Part shown: positions 53,726 through 63,259 of the stretch, piece after piece | Position numbering within the stretch: position 1 is the first letter of the stretch | How the letters are laid out: each line of letters opens with the position of its first letter | Assembly (NCBI GenBank): GCA_010909725.1 | Contig: JAACMV010000010.1 | Location: forward strand, 523,501-587,500 | DNA: 64,000 nucleotides | Reading direction: 5' to 3' | Source of the DNA: Picochlorum sp. 'celeri' | Taxonomy: Eukaryota > Chlorophyta > Trebouxiophyceae | Program-made: the position numbers and the translations under genes | The notes under the pieces: generated by a model | Database searches by the model: none | What the model was told of the DNA's origin: nothing | Seen by the model: the letters and a program-made list of their open reading frames with translations, nothing else

Positions 53726-54064
53726 GGCCTTCAAATTCTGAAAACAAGGCTGACAACAATGAAGACAACGTTGACCAAAACCAAATGACACGTGCAACTA
53801 TAATCAGGGCCTATTGGACATTATTTAGGATTTTAATTCAATATTTTAGTATAATTGGTGGTTCGTTTGGCGAGAGATGGACAATGGTGAGAGTGGAGCT
53901 GCGATTGACCGGTCGAATGGTCAACCCGTCACAACCACCGGTTGTGCCGGTGCAGCTGTTCAACGAGAGGTTTTTCAAAAGATGGACCCACCGAATCCTG
54001 TGGATAGAGCCATTGAAATATAGGGATCTCACATGGTTATACATATGTCAGGAAAAACTGTACA
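53726..54064. promoter_or_regulatory. Divergent promoter of the AP2 gene with two inverted repeats
   Basis: A 339-bp spacer. TTGACC (53905-53910) is inverted against GGTCAA (53919-53924) with eight bases between. CACAACC (53930-53936) is inverted against GGTTGTG (53940-53946) around ACC. The two sit within 42 bp, 119-160 bp before the AP2 ATG. TTGAC cores resemble plant W-box sites, and CACAACC/ACCGG-like cores recall AP2/ERF-type targets. Autoregulation is inference. Confidence 0.5.
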
Positions 54065-55352
54065 ATGGACTCGTCAAGGGAAGGTTTTGCTAGCAACAAG
54101 GATGGTATCACCCTCTCTTTGTCTCCCTCAGTGGACCCAAACCTGGTTGTTGGTCCTCAAACAGGAGATGATGGGGGTTTTTTTGATTCAGATCCCCTTG
54201 CTGGGTTAGACATTCCTTTGTTACGAGATTTACCGACTGAAGAAGAGTTGTTGTCGTGTTTAGGCGAGGTTGGTATGCTTCCAGACAGCTGTGGTGGCAG
54301 TTCCCCTTTGATGCCTTCCTTCACACACCAGCATGATGGCCCTCCTTTTCTGGAGATTTCTACAGAGTTGAATGGATCACATGTGTCGCATCATCGACAG
54401 CACCTTGTGATTCCGTGTGAAAGCAATGGGACCAGACGTCATACAGATACACAGAGTAGCCTGGTCCCCATTGCAGCATCAGAGCACCGCTGGAATCGAC
54501 ACGAAGATGCACCCTTATTCTCACATAAATTGAAAGCAAACTCAAACTCTATGAAGAAGAGTTATAGAGGCGTCAGTAGGCATAGATTGACACAGCGTTG
54601 GGAAGCCTCCCTGTGGCTCAAGGGTAAGCAACTCTATCTGGGAGGATTTAATTTTCAAGAGGATGCTGCAAGAGCGTATGATTTGGCAGCATTGGCCTGC
54701 AAAGGATCAAAAGCATGTACCAATTTTCATGCCTCGGAATATACGAGTCAACTGGAGGAAATTCAGAGCTTTAGTGAAGAAGAAGTGGTGGCATACATTC
54801 GGCGGCGGAGTACAGCATTTAGTCGGGGACGATCGAAATATAGAGGTGTATCTGGGCAAGTTGGTAGATGGGAAGCTCGAATAGGATCATTTCGAGGTCG
54901 AAAGAATGTGAGTGATCATATGTGCCTATGATGCAAATAGATGGGATGACATGGAATGCTCTTTATGCAGGTGTCTTTTGGAGTGTTTGAAACAGAGGAG
55001 GAGGCAGCTCAGCAATACGACAGAGCTTTGGTGATTGAAAAGGGCCGATCAGGTTCGTTGGTTGATCGAATCGATGCGCACTGGTCATGTGTGAGATCCC
55101 TGTATCTGTGTGACTTGTGTGGGCCTGTCTGTTCCTGCAGCTAAAACAAACTTTCCTTTACAATTATATGAGAGCGAGGCATTCCAGTATGACCAATCCC
55201 AATCTTTATGTCGGACAGAGGAAGAAAAGGAGCGTATGAAGGAGTCATACACGTTGCCAGTCGGTCGAACGGTAACCCTCGAGGAAAAAAGAAGAGGCAT
55301 TGTCATTACTGGAGAAGCCTTGAAGAATAACTTGTTTAGAAATAAATTATGA
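54065..55352 (+). CDS. AP2-domain transcription factor with two AP2 domains
   Basis: Exons 54065-54907, 54971-55052 and 55141-55352 (introns 63 and 88 nt) encode 378 aa. The first AP2 domain spans about residues 160-215: SYRGVSRHRLTQRWEASLWL, then KGKQLYLGGFNFQEDAARAYDLAALA. The second, about 258-315, is SKYRGVSGQVGRWEARIGSF, then VSFGVFETEEEAAQQYDRALV; the splices are needed to complete it. Two linked domains resemble the plant ANT/WRI1 class that controls development or fatty-acid synthesis; an acidic N-terminus with DIPLLRDLPTEEELLSCL may activate. The short C-terminal tail ends in FRNKL. The TGA stop shares the bases ATGA with the ATG of the next gene. WRI1-like control of the acetyl-CoA carboxylase in this window is possible but only a guess. 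Confidence 0.9.
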
Positions 55353-55972
55353 TTAAAATTTTAGATCCAAGTGGGCGAATGGCCACTATAGAGGAGCCTG
55401 ATTGTTCTTCTTTGGAACGGTTCAAACGGCAAGTTGGTACAAGGCTTGGATTTGAGAGTGCGAGTGTAGAACGTTTAGAATTGAGTTGTAAAGGTAGGGC
55501 TTTGCTGGATGATGGCGATATGGATTCGTTGGGGGAAGAAGATACGGTGCTGTGCTTTCTCAAACCGAAAAAGTGTGCAGAGATCCAGCAGAGTCCAACC
55601 TCTTCGAACAATGACAATGCCATAGAGGAAGAGGTGGACAATCTCTTTTCATGGAACGCACAAAGCCCTGTGTGGTTAAAAGATTTGTTGATGAATAGAT
55701 GTGGGATCCCTGAATGGTTAGTCGGGCCAATAACTCACATCACAGGGAAACAATGGATGATTTTTTCAGCATGGATGATTGGGTCCAAATTGGCTTCCAG
55801 GTGGGATTTGGGCCCGATATATTTGCTCGGGACCCTTTTTTATGTGATGTTCCGAAATCTTGGGAAGCGAACTGGAGAATTTTCGGCATATTCCATCTTT
55901 AATCGTGGTACAAGACGATTACATGGTCAGCTTGATTCTGCTCAATTGCAACAGCAGCTGGGGTACTTGTAA
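55349..55972 (+). CDS. Ubiquitin-like/SAYSvFN-domain membrane protein
   Basis: A 207-aa protein whose ATG lies inside the AP2 stop (ATGA). Residues 1-72 form a ubiquitin-like fold: MIKILDPSGRMATIEEPD, ERLELSCKGRALLDD and DTVLCFLKP. Starting at the later ATG (residue 11) would delete the first strand, so I keep 55349. A linker of 35 residues precedes a C-terminal SAYSvFN domain (about 130-207): hydrophobic GPIYLLGTLFYVMF, then FSAYSIFNRGTRRLHGQLDS. SAYSvFN proteins (SAYSD1 in animals) associate with the ER translocon and ufmylated ribosomes in translocation quality control. An N-terminal ubiquitin-like domain fits that setting. It ends 27 bp from PurF, tail to tail. Confidence 0.85.
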   Translation: MIKILDPSGRMATIEEPDCSSLERFKRQVGTRLGFESASVERLELSCKGRALLDDGDMDSLGEEDTVLCFLKPKKCAEIQQSPTSSNNDNAIEEEVDNLFSWNAQSPVWLKDLLMNRCGIPEWLVGPITHITGKQWMIFSAWMIGSKLASRWDLGPIYLLGTLFYVMFRNLGKRTGEFSAYSIFNRGTRRLHGQLDSAQLQQQLGYL

Positions 55973-55999
55973 AGAGAGTTTTTTTATTACAACATCATT

Positions 56000-57822
56000 T
56001 TACACTTCTATTGGACGACCTCGTTCCATCGGTCGTTTTCCTCTACCAGTCTTTTCCAGCTTCTCAATGTACTCTTCTGTGATGCCACCTGTGACATAGT
56101 CACCATCAAAGCAGGAGGCCTCAAATCGTTTGATTGTTGGGTTTAATTCCTTGCCAACTTGCACTAAATCTTCTACAGTTTGGTATAACAGTCCATCTGC
56201 TCCCAAGACTTTGCAAATTTCATCCTCCGTGAGCCCGTGTGCGACAAATTCCTTCCTTGATGGCATATCTACACCATACACATTTGGATTTCGCACTGGT
56301 GGCGATGCAGAAGCAAGGTACACTTTTGCTGCACCAGCGCGTCTCACCATGTTCACAATCTGGCTCATTGTTGTTCCCCTGACGATGGAGTCGTCCACAA
56401 GGAGGACATTCTTTCCTGAAAATACTGCTGGCATGGCATTCAATTTGCGGCGGACGGACATCTCTCTCATTCTCTGGTCTGGCATGATGAATGTTCGTCC
56501 CACATAACGATTCTTAACCAGACCTTCGCGATATGGCAACTGCATCTCGGCAGAGATCTGGATTGCGGCTGGCCTACTTCCATCAGGGACTGGGCACACC
56601 AGATCAATATCCCAATTCTTCTCCATAATCTTGTGAGCCAATCGTGTGCCCAATCCTAATTGATAATCATAAACCGAAATATCATTTAGAATTGAATCTG
56701 GACGAGACAGGTAGATGTACTCAAACACACAGGGTGAAAGCTCTTTTGGTGGATGGCACTCCCGTGACACCAATTTGCCATCCTCCGTGATGACAATCAT
56801 CTCCCCAGGGGACACATCCCTCACTCGTTCGAAGCCGATCGGACCAAAAGCACAGTCTTCAGATGCAACACACCACTCTTCACCATTCTCTCCATGTCTT
56901 TTCCCAAGAACCAGTGGTCGAATTCCATGAGGATCTCTGAAGGCTACCATTCCAACTCCCTTGACCAGGCAGATGCATGAATACGCACCTTCAAGCAACC
57001 TCATAGCAGCCTCTCCAGCTTCAAAGACCATGTCCATTTTTTTCCTATTCGGATCACATGCCGCATCCAAAAGACATTTCTGATGCGCCCTGTGAATCTC
57101 ATCAGCAAATATGTTGAGCAACACTTCAGAGTCAGATGTCGTTCTTAAATGCCTGTTGAAAAATGACGTGGAAGATTCTAGCATCTTTCGCAACTCGGCT
57201 GTGTTGGTCAAATTTCCATTGTGAATAAGGTAGATCCCCAGCGGAGAGTTGACAAAAAATGGCTGTGCCTCCTGTGCAGATGCTGTGCCTGCAGTAGGAT
57301 ATCGCACATGTCCAATTCCTACCGATCCATCAAGAGTATTCAGTAATTCCTGGTTGTTAAACACATCTTTCACGAGACCGTTGGCTTTGTACTCGTGAAA
57401 TTTGTAGCCATCTGTGGTCACCATTCCAGCAGAATCCTGCCCTCTATGCTGTAACATCAGTAACCCCTCATAAATCTCCACATTCGCATTCCCAGCGTGC
57501 TTATGCACCCCGATGATCCCACACATTTTCGTGCCCATGTTCCTGCATTGACAATCGATCTTCATTGATTCCCATGCATAGAGACAGACTGGCAAGTACA
57601 AACAAACCTTTTCAAACTCCCAGCAACGCGCTGCCTGGCGACGGCAGCATCCACCAGGGCATGAAATTCCCCTCTTCTAACACTACAAGAGCTCATCCTG
57701 GAGACGCCACCCCGAAAGCCTGCCATCCCGGCGACTGCCGTGGGCCGGTGGCGATGCATGGCACGCTGGACGCCGTGGACGTACATCCGACCACCAGCTG
57801 CCGGACAAGTTGATCGCATCAT
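56000..57822 (-). CDS. PURF: Amidophosphoribosyltransferase (glutamine PRPP amidotransferase)
   Basis: The first committed step of de novo purine synthesis, converting PRPP and glutamine to phosphoribosylamine. Exon 1 is 57822-57608, the intron 57607-57543 (65 nt, GTTTGT...ATGCAG) and exon 2 57542-56000, for 585 aa. Exon 1 encodes about 70 residues rich in Arg, Ala and Ser without a fold, suggesting plastid targeting as in plants. The Ntn-hydrolase domain starts at the catalytic Cys in KMCGIIGV, with QHRGQDSAGM and GHVRYPTAG following. The PRPP loop is VLLVDDSIVRGTT. The C-terminus ends PMERGRPIEV. The longer frame of exon 2 begins inside the intron and was discarded. The intron must be spliced and the propeptide removed to expose the catalytic Cys. 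Confidence 0.94.
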
Positions 57823-58158
57823 GATTAGTACTTTGGAATTCGTTCTTCAAAGACTGCTGACTATTTCCCACAACAAGACTGGCGATTCAAGTTCGAATCC
57901 ACGGGTTGCGGTATATAATAGTCTCCCATTACCGAGATCGCTTGACCGAAAGAAGAATATCGTACTATCAAATTTGGATTCCATGGGAAGGGTTGCCCTG
58001 GGAGCCTGGTGTCGTGCCTACAGAAGTGCCTTTGGCCTCATCTGAAGACCAAGACTAGGGTATCTTTTTTATTTTTAGATTCATTAGAATTTCAATCGCC
58101 CACCCATTCGGCACAGAGTCACCCGTGAGAGGGGAATACGGAAGGGAAAAGTGCTGTC
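57823..58158. promoter_or_regulatory. Divergent region PurF/RNase kappa
   Basis: A 336-bp spacer between divergent starts. It includes the near-palindrome GATTCAAGTTCGAATC (57884-57899) and an AT-rich TATATAATAG at 57911. The former resembles a tRNA T-arm but does not fold as one (see rejected items). ACTAGGGTA near 58053 resembles motifs in two other spacers. Confidence 0.4.
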
Positions 58159-58567
58159 ATGTGTGGACCTTCGGGTGCGTCTATTCTGCCATCTGTTGCG
58201 AGAGATATCTCGTGGAATACAAATAAATGGTACTTATGACTATGCAGGCCTGATGGCAGCCACGGGGTTTAGCGCCTTTGGCATTTGTTTTCTGAGTCTG
58301 TTGGCAATATTGATCAAGCACGGGTATCCGTACGTTGTTTTTGATGTCCTTGAAGTTGATATACACTGAAAATGACTCTAGTGATGATGATGCGTGTGCA
58401 GGTATGTGGGAGAATGGTTCGATCCGTCGTCAGAAGATGGCAAGCCTCTCAGCGAACAGCAGCGACTGGTAGTAAGTGCCCTGTGGCAAGCAGTGTTTGT
58501 GTACATAATAATCGGCGGAGTTTCATTGATAGGGTTAGCATTACATAAAGTTCGCAGAGCATTTTGA
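58159..58567 (+). CDS. RNASEK: Ribonuclease kappa-like small membrane protein
   Basis: Three exons, 58159-58174 (16 nt), 58248-58329 and 58402-58567 (introns 73 and 72 nt), encode 87 aa. The product starts MCGPSGLMAATGFSAFG, has a first membrane helix (AFGICFLSLLAILI), a short loop with YVGEWFDPSSEDG and a second helix (FVYIIIGGVSLIGLAL). The MCGP start, two helices and size match RNase kappa, which is also a subunit associated with the vacuolar ATPase and needed for endocytosis. Each splice was chosen because it keeps phase and yields that start. The first exon codes for only five complete codons. It is convergent with FCF1, 33 bp apart. Confidence 0.78.
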
Positions 58568-58600
58568 TAGATATGTGTATGTATGTAAGACGAATTCAAA

Positions 58601-59334
58601 TCAAGTTCTTGGTGCACCACCAATTGTGGCCTCAGGGAGCCTCTCAATGGTGTACTTGTGGCTCTGAATGTACATGATGGGGACTCCAGGAATCTTTCGT
58701 ATTCGTCGTCGCAAATCTTTGTCGCATGTCGCAGCTATGTAGCACCTGTGTTGGGAGACTCGCTCACAAATGCAGTCATCTGCATATGTTCCCTTGTGGG
58801 TGCATGGGAGTCTCTCGATCCTTGGGTCTTTTGCAATTTTCAGAGCCACTCTATATTTTTGACCAAGCTTTTCCAATTCTGCCATGACGCAATCTGTGAT
58901 ACAAGGAGTACACTCTGCATACAAGCAATCCATCATCCCTTTGAGCAGATCAATCTTGTTCCGGATGGAAAAGTTGATGAAATTTGTATCGATCAGTACT
59001 CTATATGGAGGTCCTAACTGTGTATTGTAACGAAAGAATAGAGCTGAAGGGGTCTTATCCCTGCACAATGTTCACAAATACAGTGAATGAAAAAGAAAAG
59101 CAGCCTGGTGGGAGAAGCAGCAGCAGCACGTACACATGTTTCACCTCGGCCTCCTTTTTCTTAGTCCCAGCATTTTTACTGTATGACAATAGCCGTTGAA
59201 TGTGTCAGAGAAATGTCAAACGGTACTTTGAGGACAATACGCAGGTCAGGGCATGCAACGCACGGCTTCAAATCTTTGGGATTCAGAAGTCTCTTCACCT
59301 CTGCAAACTTTCGAGTCTTTTTAGCCTTTCCCAT
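58601..59334 (-). CDS. FCF1: rRNA-processing protein FCF1/UTP24
   Basis: FCF1 is the PIN-domain endonuclease of the small-subunit processome that cuts pre-rRNA at sites A1 and A2. Exons 59334-59264, 59178-59134 and 59060-58601 (introns 85 and 72 nt) give 191 aa. The spliced N-terminus is [19 protein letters not shown], then a lysine-rich stretch, then [20 protein letters not shown], in agreement with the family. The PIN acidic residues appear in [28 protein letters not shown] and CDKDLRRR. The last residues, [11 protein letters not shown], are typical. The gene is divergent from MRD1 across 243 bp, another early-processome gene. Confidence 0.95.
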
Positions 59335-59577
59335 CTTTTTATAATTTGAAAAGGGGAGGAATACTGGGGTTTCACTGGGAATATGGTGTGAGAATCAATC
59401 AATCTTTTGGGGATGGGGATGAAATGGCACAGGTAGAGACCTGATCTGAAATGGCAATGAGAGGGATGTATGCGTGCATTGCAATTTTATTTGTAAAACA
59501 GTTCCATCAATTTTACCATTTAACGGGTGAGAACGTTGCTCTGTTGCCATTCACTGTGTTGCATGGAGCGGTGAGCC
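59335..59577. promoter_or_regulatory. Shared divergent promoter of FCF1 and MRD1, with a 3-codon uORF
   Basis: A 243-bp spacer between two small-subunit processome genes. A minimal upstream frame ATG-GAG-CGG-TGA (59563-59574) ends three bases before the MRD1 ATG at 59578. No other frame is notable. Shared regulation is inferred from function and spacing. Confidence 0.5.
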
Positions 59578-62317
59578 ATGCCGAATACTGACACTGTTGT
59601 TCCGAGTGGAGAGGACGCTCCTGTCATAACATCGAGGCTTATAGTCAAAAATCTGCCCAAATATGTGGATGAAAAGCGACTGAAAGAGCATTTTGGGTCC
59701 CATGGAGAAGTAACAGACTGCAAAGTTATGAAGACCAGGTAAGCAAGTCTCCTCTCTTTGTCCAATATAGAATGTGTGGGGTAAATTCCTTGTACAGTGA
59801 CGAATATTATGTATCCATTTTCAGGGATGGAAAGTCTCGATGCTTTGGATTCGTGGGATTTGCCCAAGACTCTGATGCCCGAGCGGCACAAAAGTATTAC
59901 AACAAGACATTCATGGATGCCATGAGGTTGGAGGTTGAGTTTGCCCAAAAATATGGATCCGAGCTGAAGAAGAACGCATGGAGTAAATATACAGAGGGAA
60001 CTTCCCGGAACAAGGAGTTTATGGCTGCTACAGGAGCTAATGCAGTCAAGGTAGCGACTGCAGGGCCCAAAGAGACGAGGGATGGGACAGTGCCTACGGG
60101 ACAAATTACTCGACAAGGTAGGATCGATGAGTGTTTTTGATGAATGAGATTGTTTTGTTTTTAATAGTAGAACATGTTATGGTGTCTGTAGTGGGCGAGG
60201 AGGATCCAGAATTGGCAGAGTTCTTGTCATTGATGCAGCCACGCCATAAGAAGGCGATTTGGTCGAATGAAGATGCGTTTGTTCAGGAACAAAATGGTCT
60301 TACGGTGCAAAATAAGCAATCTTTGGATGTTGTTGACGATGGAAGTGCCTCTGATGGGGAATACGAGGATGTAGAGAAGGCGACAGAAGATGTGCCACGT
60401 CCTGCACCACACAATGTTGGTGTTGATGGTGTTGTTGTGGATGCTGGTGTATCTGACTTGGACTATTTGAAATCACGAATGACTTCCAAATTTTCTGACG
60501 ATGAGGAAGAGTCTGGAGGCTCGGATGAAGAGCCTGCCTCTGGAGCACCATCAGCAGCGGAGCAGGATGAGGATGCCACAACAGAGGATGGTCACAAGTC
60601 GTTGCCCCTGAAAGAGGGTGGTGGCACAGATGAAGTAGACATTATCGATGATTCAGAGGCTAAAGATAAAAGCAGTGACGATCAAATTGGTCTCATTTCG
60701 CAAACAAGGCGTTTATTTGCAAGGAATTTGCCATACTCTGCTGGTGATGATGATGTCAGAAACTTGTTTGAACAGTATGGAGACTTGGAAGAGGTCCATA
60801 TTGTAATCGATAAGGCGACGAGGAAAAGCAAAGGATACGCGTTAATCACATTTGTGGAACCAGAGCCTGCTGTGAAAGCCTTCGAGGCTCTTGATGGCTC
60901 CATCTTCATGGGAAGACTCCTGCACATCTTGCCAGGCAAATCAGCTCCACAGCATGAGGACAGACCCATAGATGATTCTCATGGAACAAGCAGCTACAAA
61001 AAGGAAAAGGAGACAAAATTGAAGAAAGAAGAGGCGACGAATAGAGCAGCATGGAACACTCTCTTCATGAGGGCAGACACTGTGGCAGATGCCGTGGCAG
61101 ATATGTATGACATGCCCAAGTCGGCCTTACTGGACCCATCGGCATCAGATATGGCAGTAAGACTTGCTTTAGGAGAAGTAAAGGTCATCAACATGACAAA
61201 AGAGCATTTAGAAGAGCATGGAGTGCATGTCACTGCACTGGAGGATGCTGCTCAGTCATCAGGCAAATCCAAGAAGAGGGACGCTGTCAAACGCAGCGAT
61301 TGCGTTCTCATCGTCAAGAATTTACCCTATACATTGGATGAGGATGAGCTAAAGGCAATGTTCAGCAATATAGGCCCAATTCTGAGGTGGGTTTTGCCTC
61401 CTTCACATGCACTTGCTATTGTGGAGTTCAGCAGTAGCCATGATGCCAGCAATGCATTCAAAAAGCTTGCATTCAAAAGATACCGCAGCGTACCAATATA
61501 CTTAGAATGGGCTCCCAGAGACATCTTTTCATACCATAAGAGCAGCAAGTCTTCCATGGAGAAGGCACCCACAGGGCTAGACACAAGCCAAAAGGAGACG
61601 CCCAAGGTTGACCCAGTGGGAGCAGCCCTGACGAGCCTTCAGAATGGAGCAGATGAATCGGCGGACTCTTCGACAATCTTTGTTAAAAACATTGCATTCA
61701 AGACAAAGAAACAGAGTTTCGAGAAACATTTTAGGGACACTGTCAGATCTTGTGGCGGGGAGTTGAAGAGTGCCAAGATTGCCCAAAGGAAACTGAAAGA
61801 CGGCAAGCAGGTCTCCGCTGGGTTTGGTTTTGTAGAGTGTTCCAGCGAGGATGTCGCGCGACGGGTCATCGATGCTCTCCAAGGCTCGTCCTTGGATGGC
61901 CACAACCTTGTTCTCCAGCTTTCCCAAGGAACTGCTTCTTCACTCCCTCAGGAACAAGCCAAAACGGCAGCCCCAGACACCAAGGCAGCGTCGTCCAAAG
62001 TTTTAATACGCAATGTCGCATTTGAGGCAACTAGGGCAGACCTCGTGAATCTGTTCACCCCGTTCGGCGAGGTGAAGAGCTGCAGACTCCCACGAAAGTT
62101 TGATGGCAACCACAGAGGCTTTGCCTTTCTAGAGTTTGCGAGCAAACAAGAAGCCAAAGCAGCAGTCGCAGCAGTTGCAGGATCCCACTTGTATGGACGC
62201 AGGCTCGTCATTGAGTGGGCCGAGGAAGAAGATTCGATAGAGCAGATGCGTGAAAAGACGAGCAGGAAATTCGACGGTGGCCAAGGCTCCAGGCAGAAAC
62301 GCGTCAAGAGTGCATAA
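59578..62317 (+). CDS. MRD1: Five-RRM pre-rRNA processing protein MRD1/RBM19
   Basis: MRD1/RBM19 is needed for early cleavages of 35S/45S pre-rRNA. Exons 59578-59738, 59825-60117 and 60192-62317 (introns 86 and 74 nt) encode 859 aa. RRM1 starts at about residue 20 (RLIVKNLPKYVDEKRLKEHF) and is completed across intron 1 (CFGFVGF). A conserved-type linker reads EEDPELAEFLSLMQPRHKKA. RRM2 begins near 330 (RLFARNLPYSAGDDDVRNLF; GYALITF), RRM3 near 525 (DCVLIVKNLPYTLDEDEL), RRM4 near 645 (STIFVKNIAFKTKKQSF; GFGFVEC) and RRM5 near 750 (SKVLIRNVAFEATRADL; GFAFLEF). Five RRMs match yeast Mrd1. The final basic tail is GSRQKRVKSA. The ATG follows a three-codon uORF. Confidence 0.94.
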
Positions 62318-62402
62318 TAAAACAACAAATTTGCGTTACGAACGAAACAAAAAGCTATTAAAACAGGTAAAAGTAACAACTACATCCAATACACCTCTCA
62401 GA

Positions 62403-63075
62403 ATGAGCTCTTTCGTAGAGAAACTCCGTCGCATGTCAACTGGTACGTCAGCCTCGTATCCCCAGACTCGCTCAATATCACCTATTCACCGTCATCCTAT
62501 TTTTTCATATCGCAGGAAACAAAACAGATGACTCGCAAGCAGCAAGTACGTAATACATTGTCTGGGTTTGGTTTCGGAAATGTAGATCGTTGCCTGTCGC
62601 GGCGGTCCCCGGCATGATCAGCATATTTTGCAGTCTGGGATAGTTCATTGTCCTAACAGTACCATATATAATTTCGGTTGTGGGCAAAAAGACGCGATTG
62701 GTCGCGATGTCGGACTGACGCCATTCCTCTCACGTGACATGTGCAGGTCCACGAAACAATGTTTGGAGCAGCACCTTTGATCCGGGGCGCAATGCTAACA
62801 TGAAAAAGATGGGATCGTCATACTATGACAAACCAGCTGCTGGCGATAGCACTACAGTATGGGACCAGCACCTGGAGGCGCAGAAGCAGGCTGCCCCTCA
62901 ATCTCCCACGTCTGCGAACAACCAAGTCGGACAAAAGACCATTGACAAGGAGGATCTACAGAAGATGATGACTCCATCGAATGTTGAGGCAGCGATGCAG
63001 AAGGTTGACCCATCTGGCACTGGTAAGATTGATTTTGACCAATTCATGTCTCAGCTCCGTTCTGTCCAAAATTAA
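62403..63075 (+). CDS. Dormancy/auxin-associated (DRM/ARP) protein with a C-terminal EF-hand-like segment
   Basis: Three exons, 62403-62442, 62516-62545 (30 nt) and 62747-63075, with introns of 73 and 201 nt, encode 132 aa. The splice gives SPRNNVWSSTFDPGRNANMK, then MGSSYYDKPAAGDSTTVWD, closely resembling the plant DRM1/ARP signature (NVWRSVFHPGSN...FDKP...SPTVYDW). These small, disordered plant proteins rise in dormant or growth-arrested tissue; their biochemical role is unknown. The last 45 residues (KEDLQKMMTPSNVEAAMQKV, DPSGTGKIDFDQFMSQL) look like a single EF-hand: D-x-S-G-T-G-K-I-D-F-D-Q-F. I know of no such C-terminus in plant members. The gene lies 85 bp after MRD1. Confidence 0.75.
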
Positions 63076-63259
63076 GTGGTCGACCTTCTTCATGCCATAT
63101 TTTGAATTTTCAAGTTTTTTTTGTAACATGCTGAGTGATAGGTAAACGTGTGGCACGTGAGCGTGTCCGACGACTGTCGTTGGGTAGAAAAACAATTCAA
63201 TGCCGAAAATTTTCAACGTCGAATGCCACATGGACGCGTTGTAGGTTTCTTCGAGAATT

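Noticed and set aside
57562..57607. Extended PurF N-terminus read through the intron (TTG/GTG start)
   Set aside because: The segment has clear donor (GTTTGT) and acceptor (ATGCAG) and splicing restores a phase-matched leader exon.
57884..57901. GATTCAAGTTCGAATCC as a tRNA T-arm (normal or permuted tRNA gene)
   Set aside because: GTTCGAATCC matches a B-box, but the five bases on either side of TTCGAAT (TCAAG and CCACG) do not pair, and no acceptor or D-arm could be fitted on either strand.
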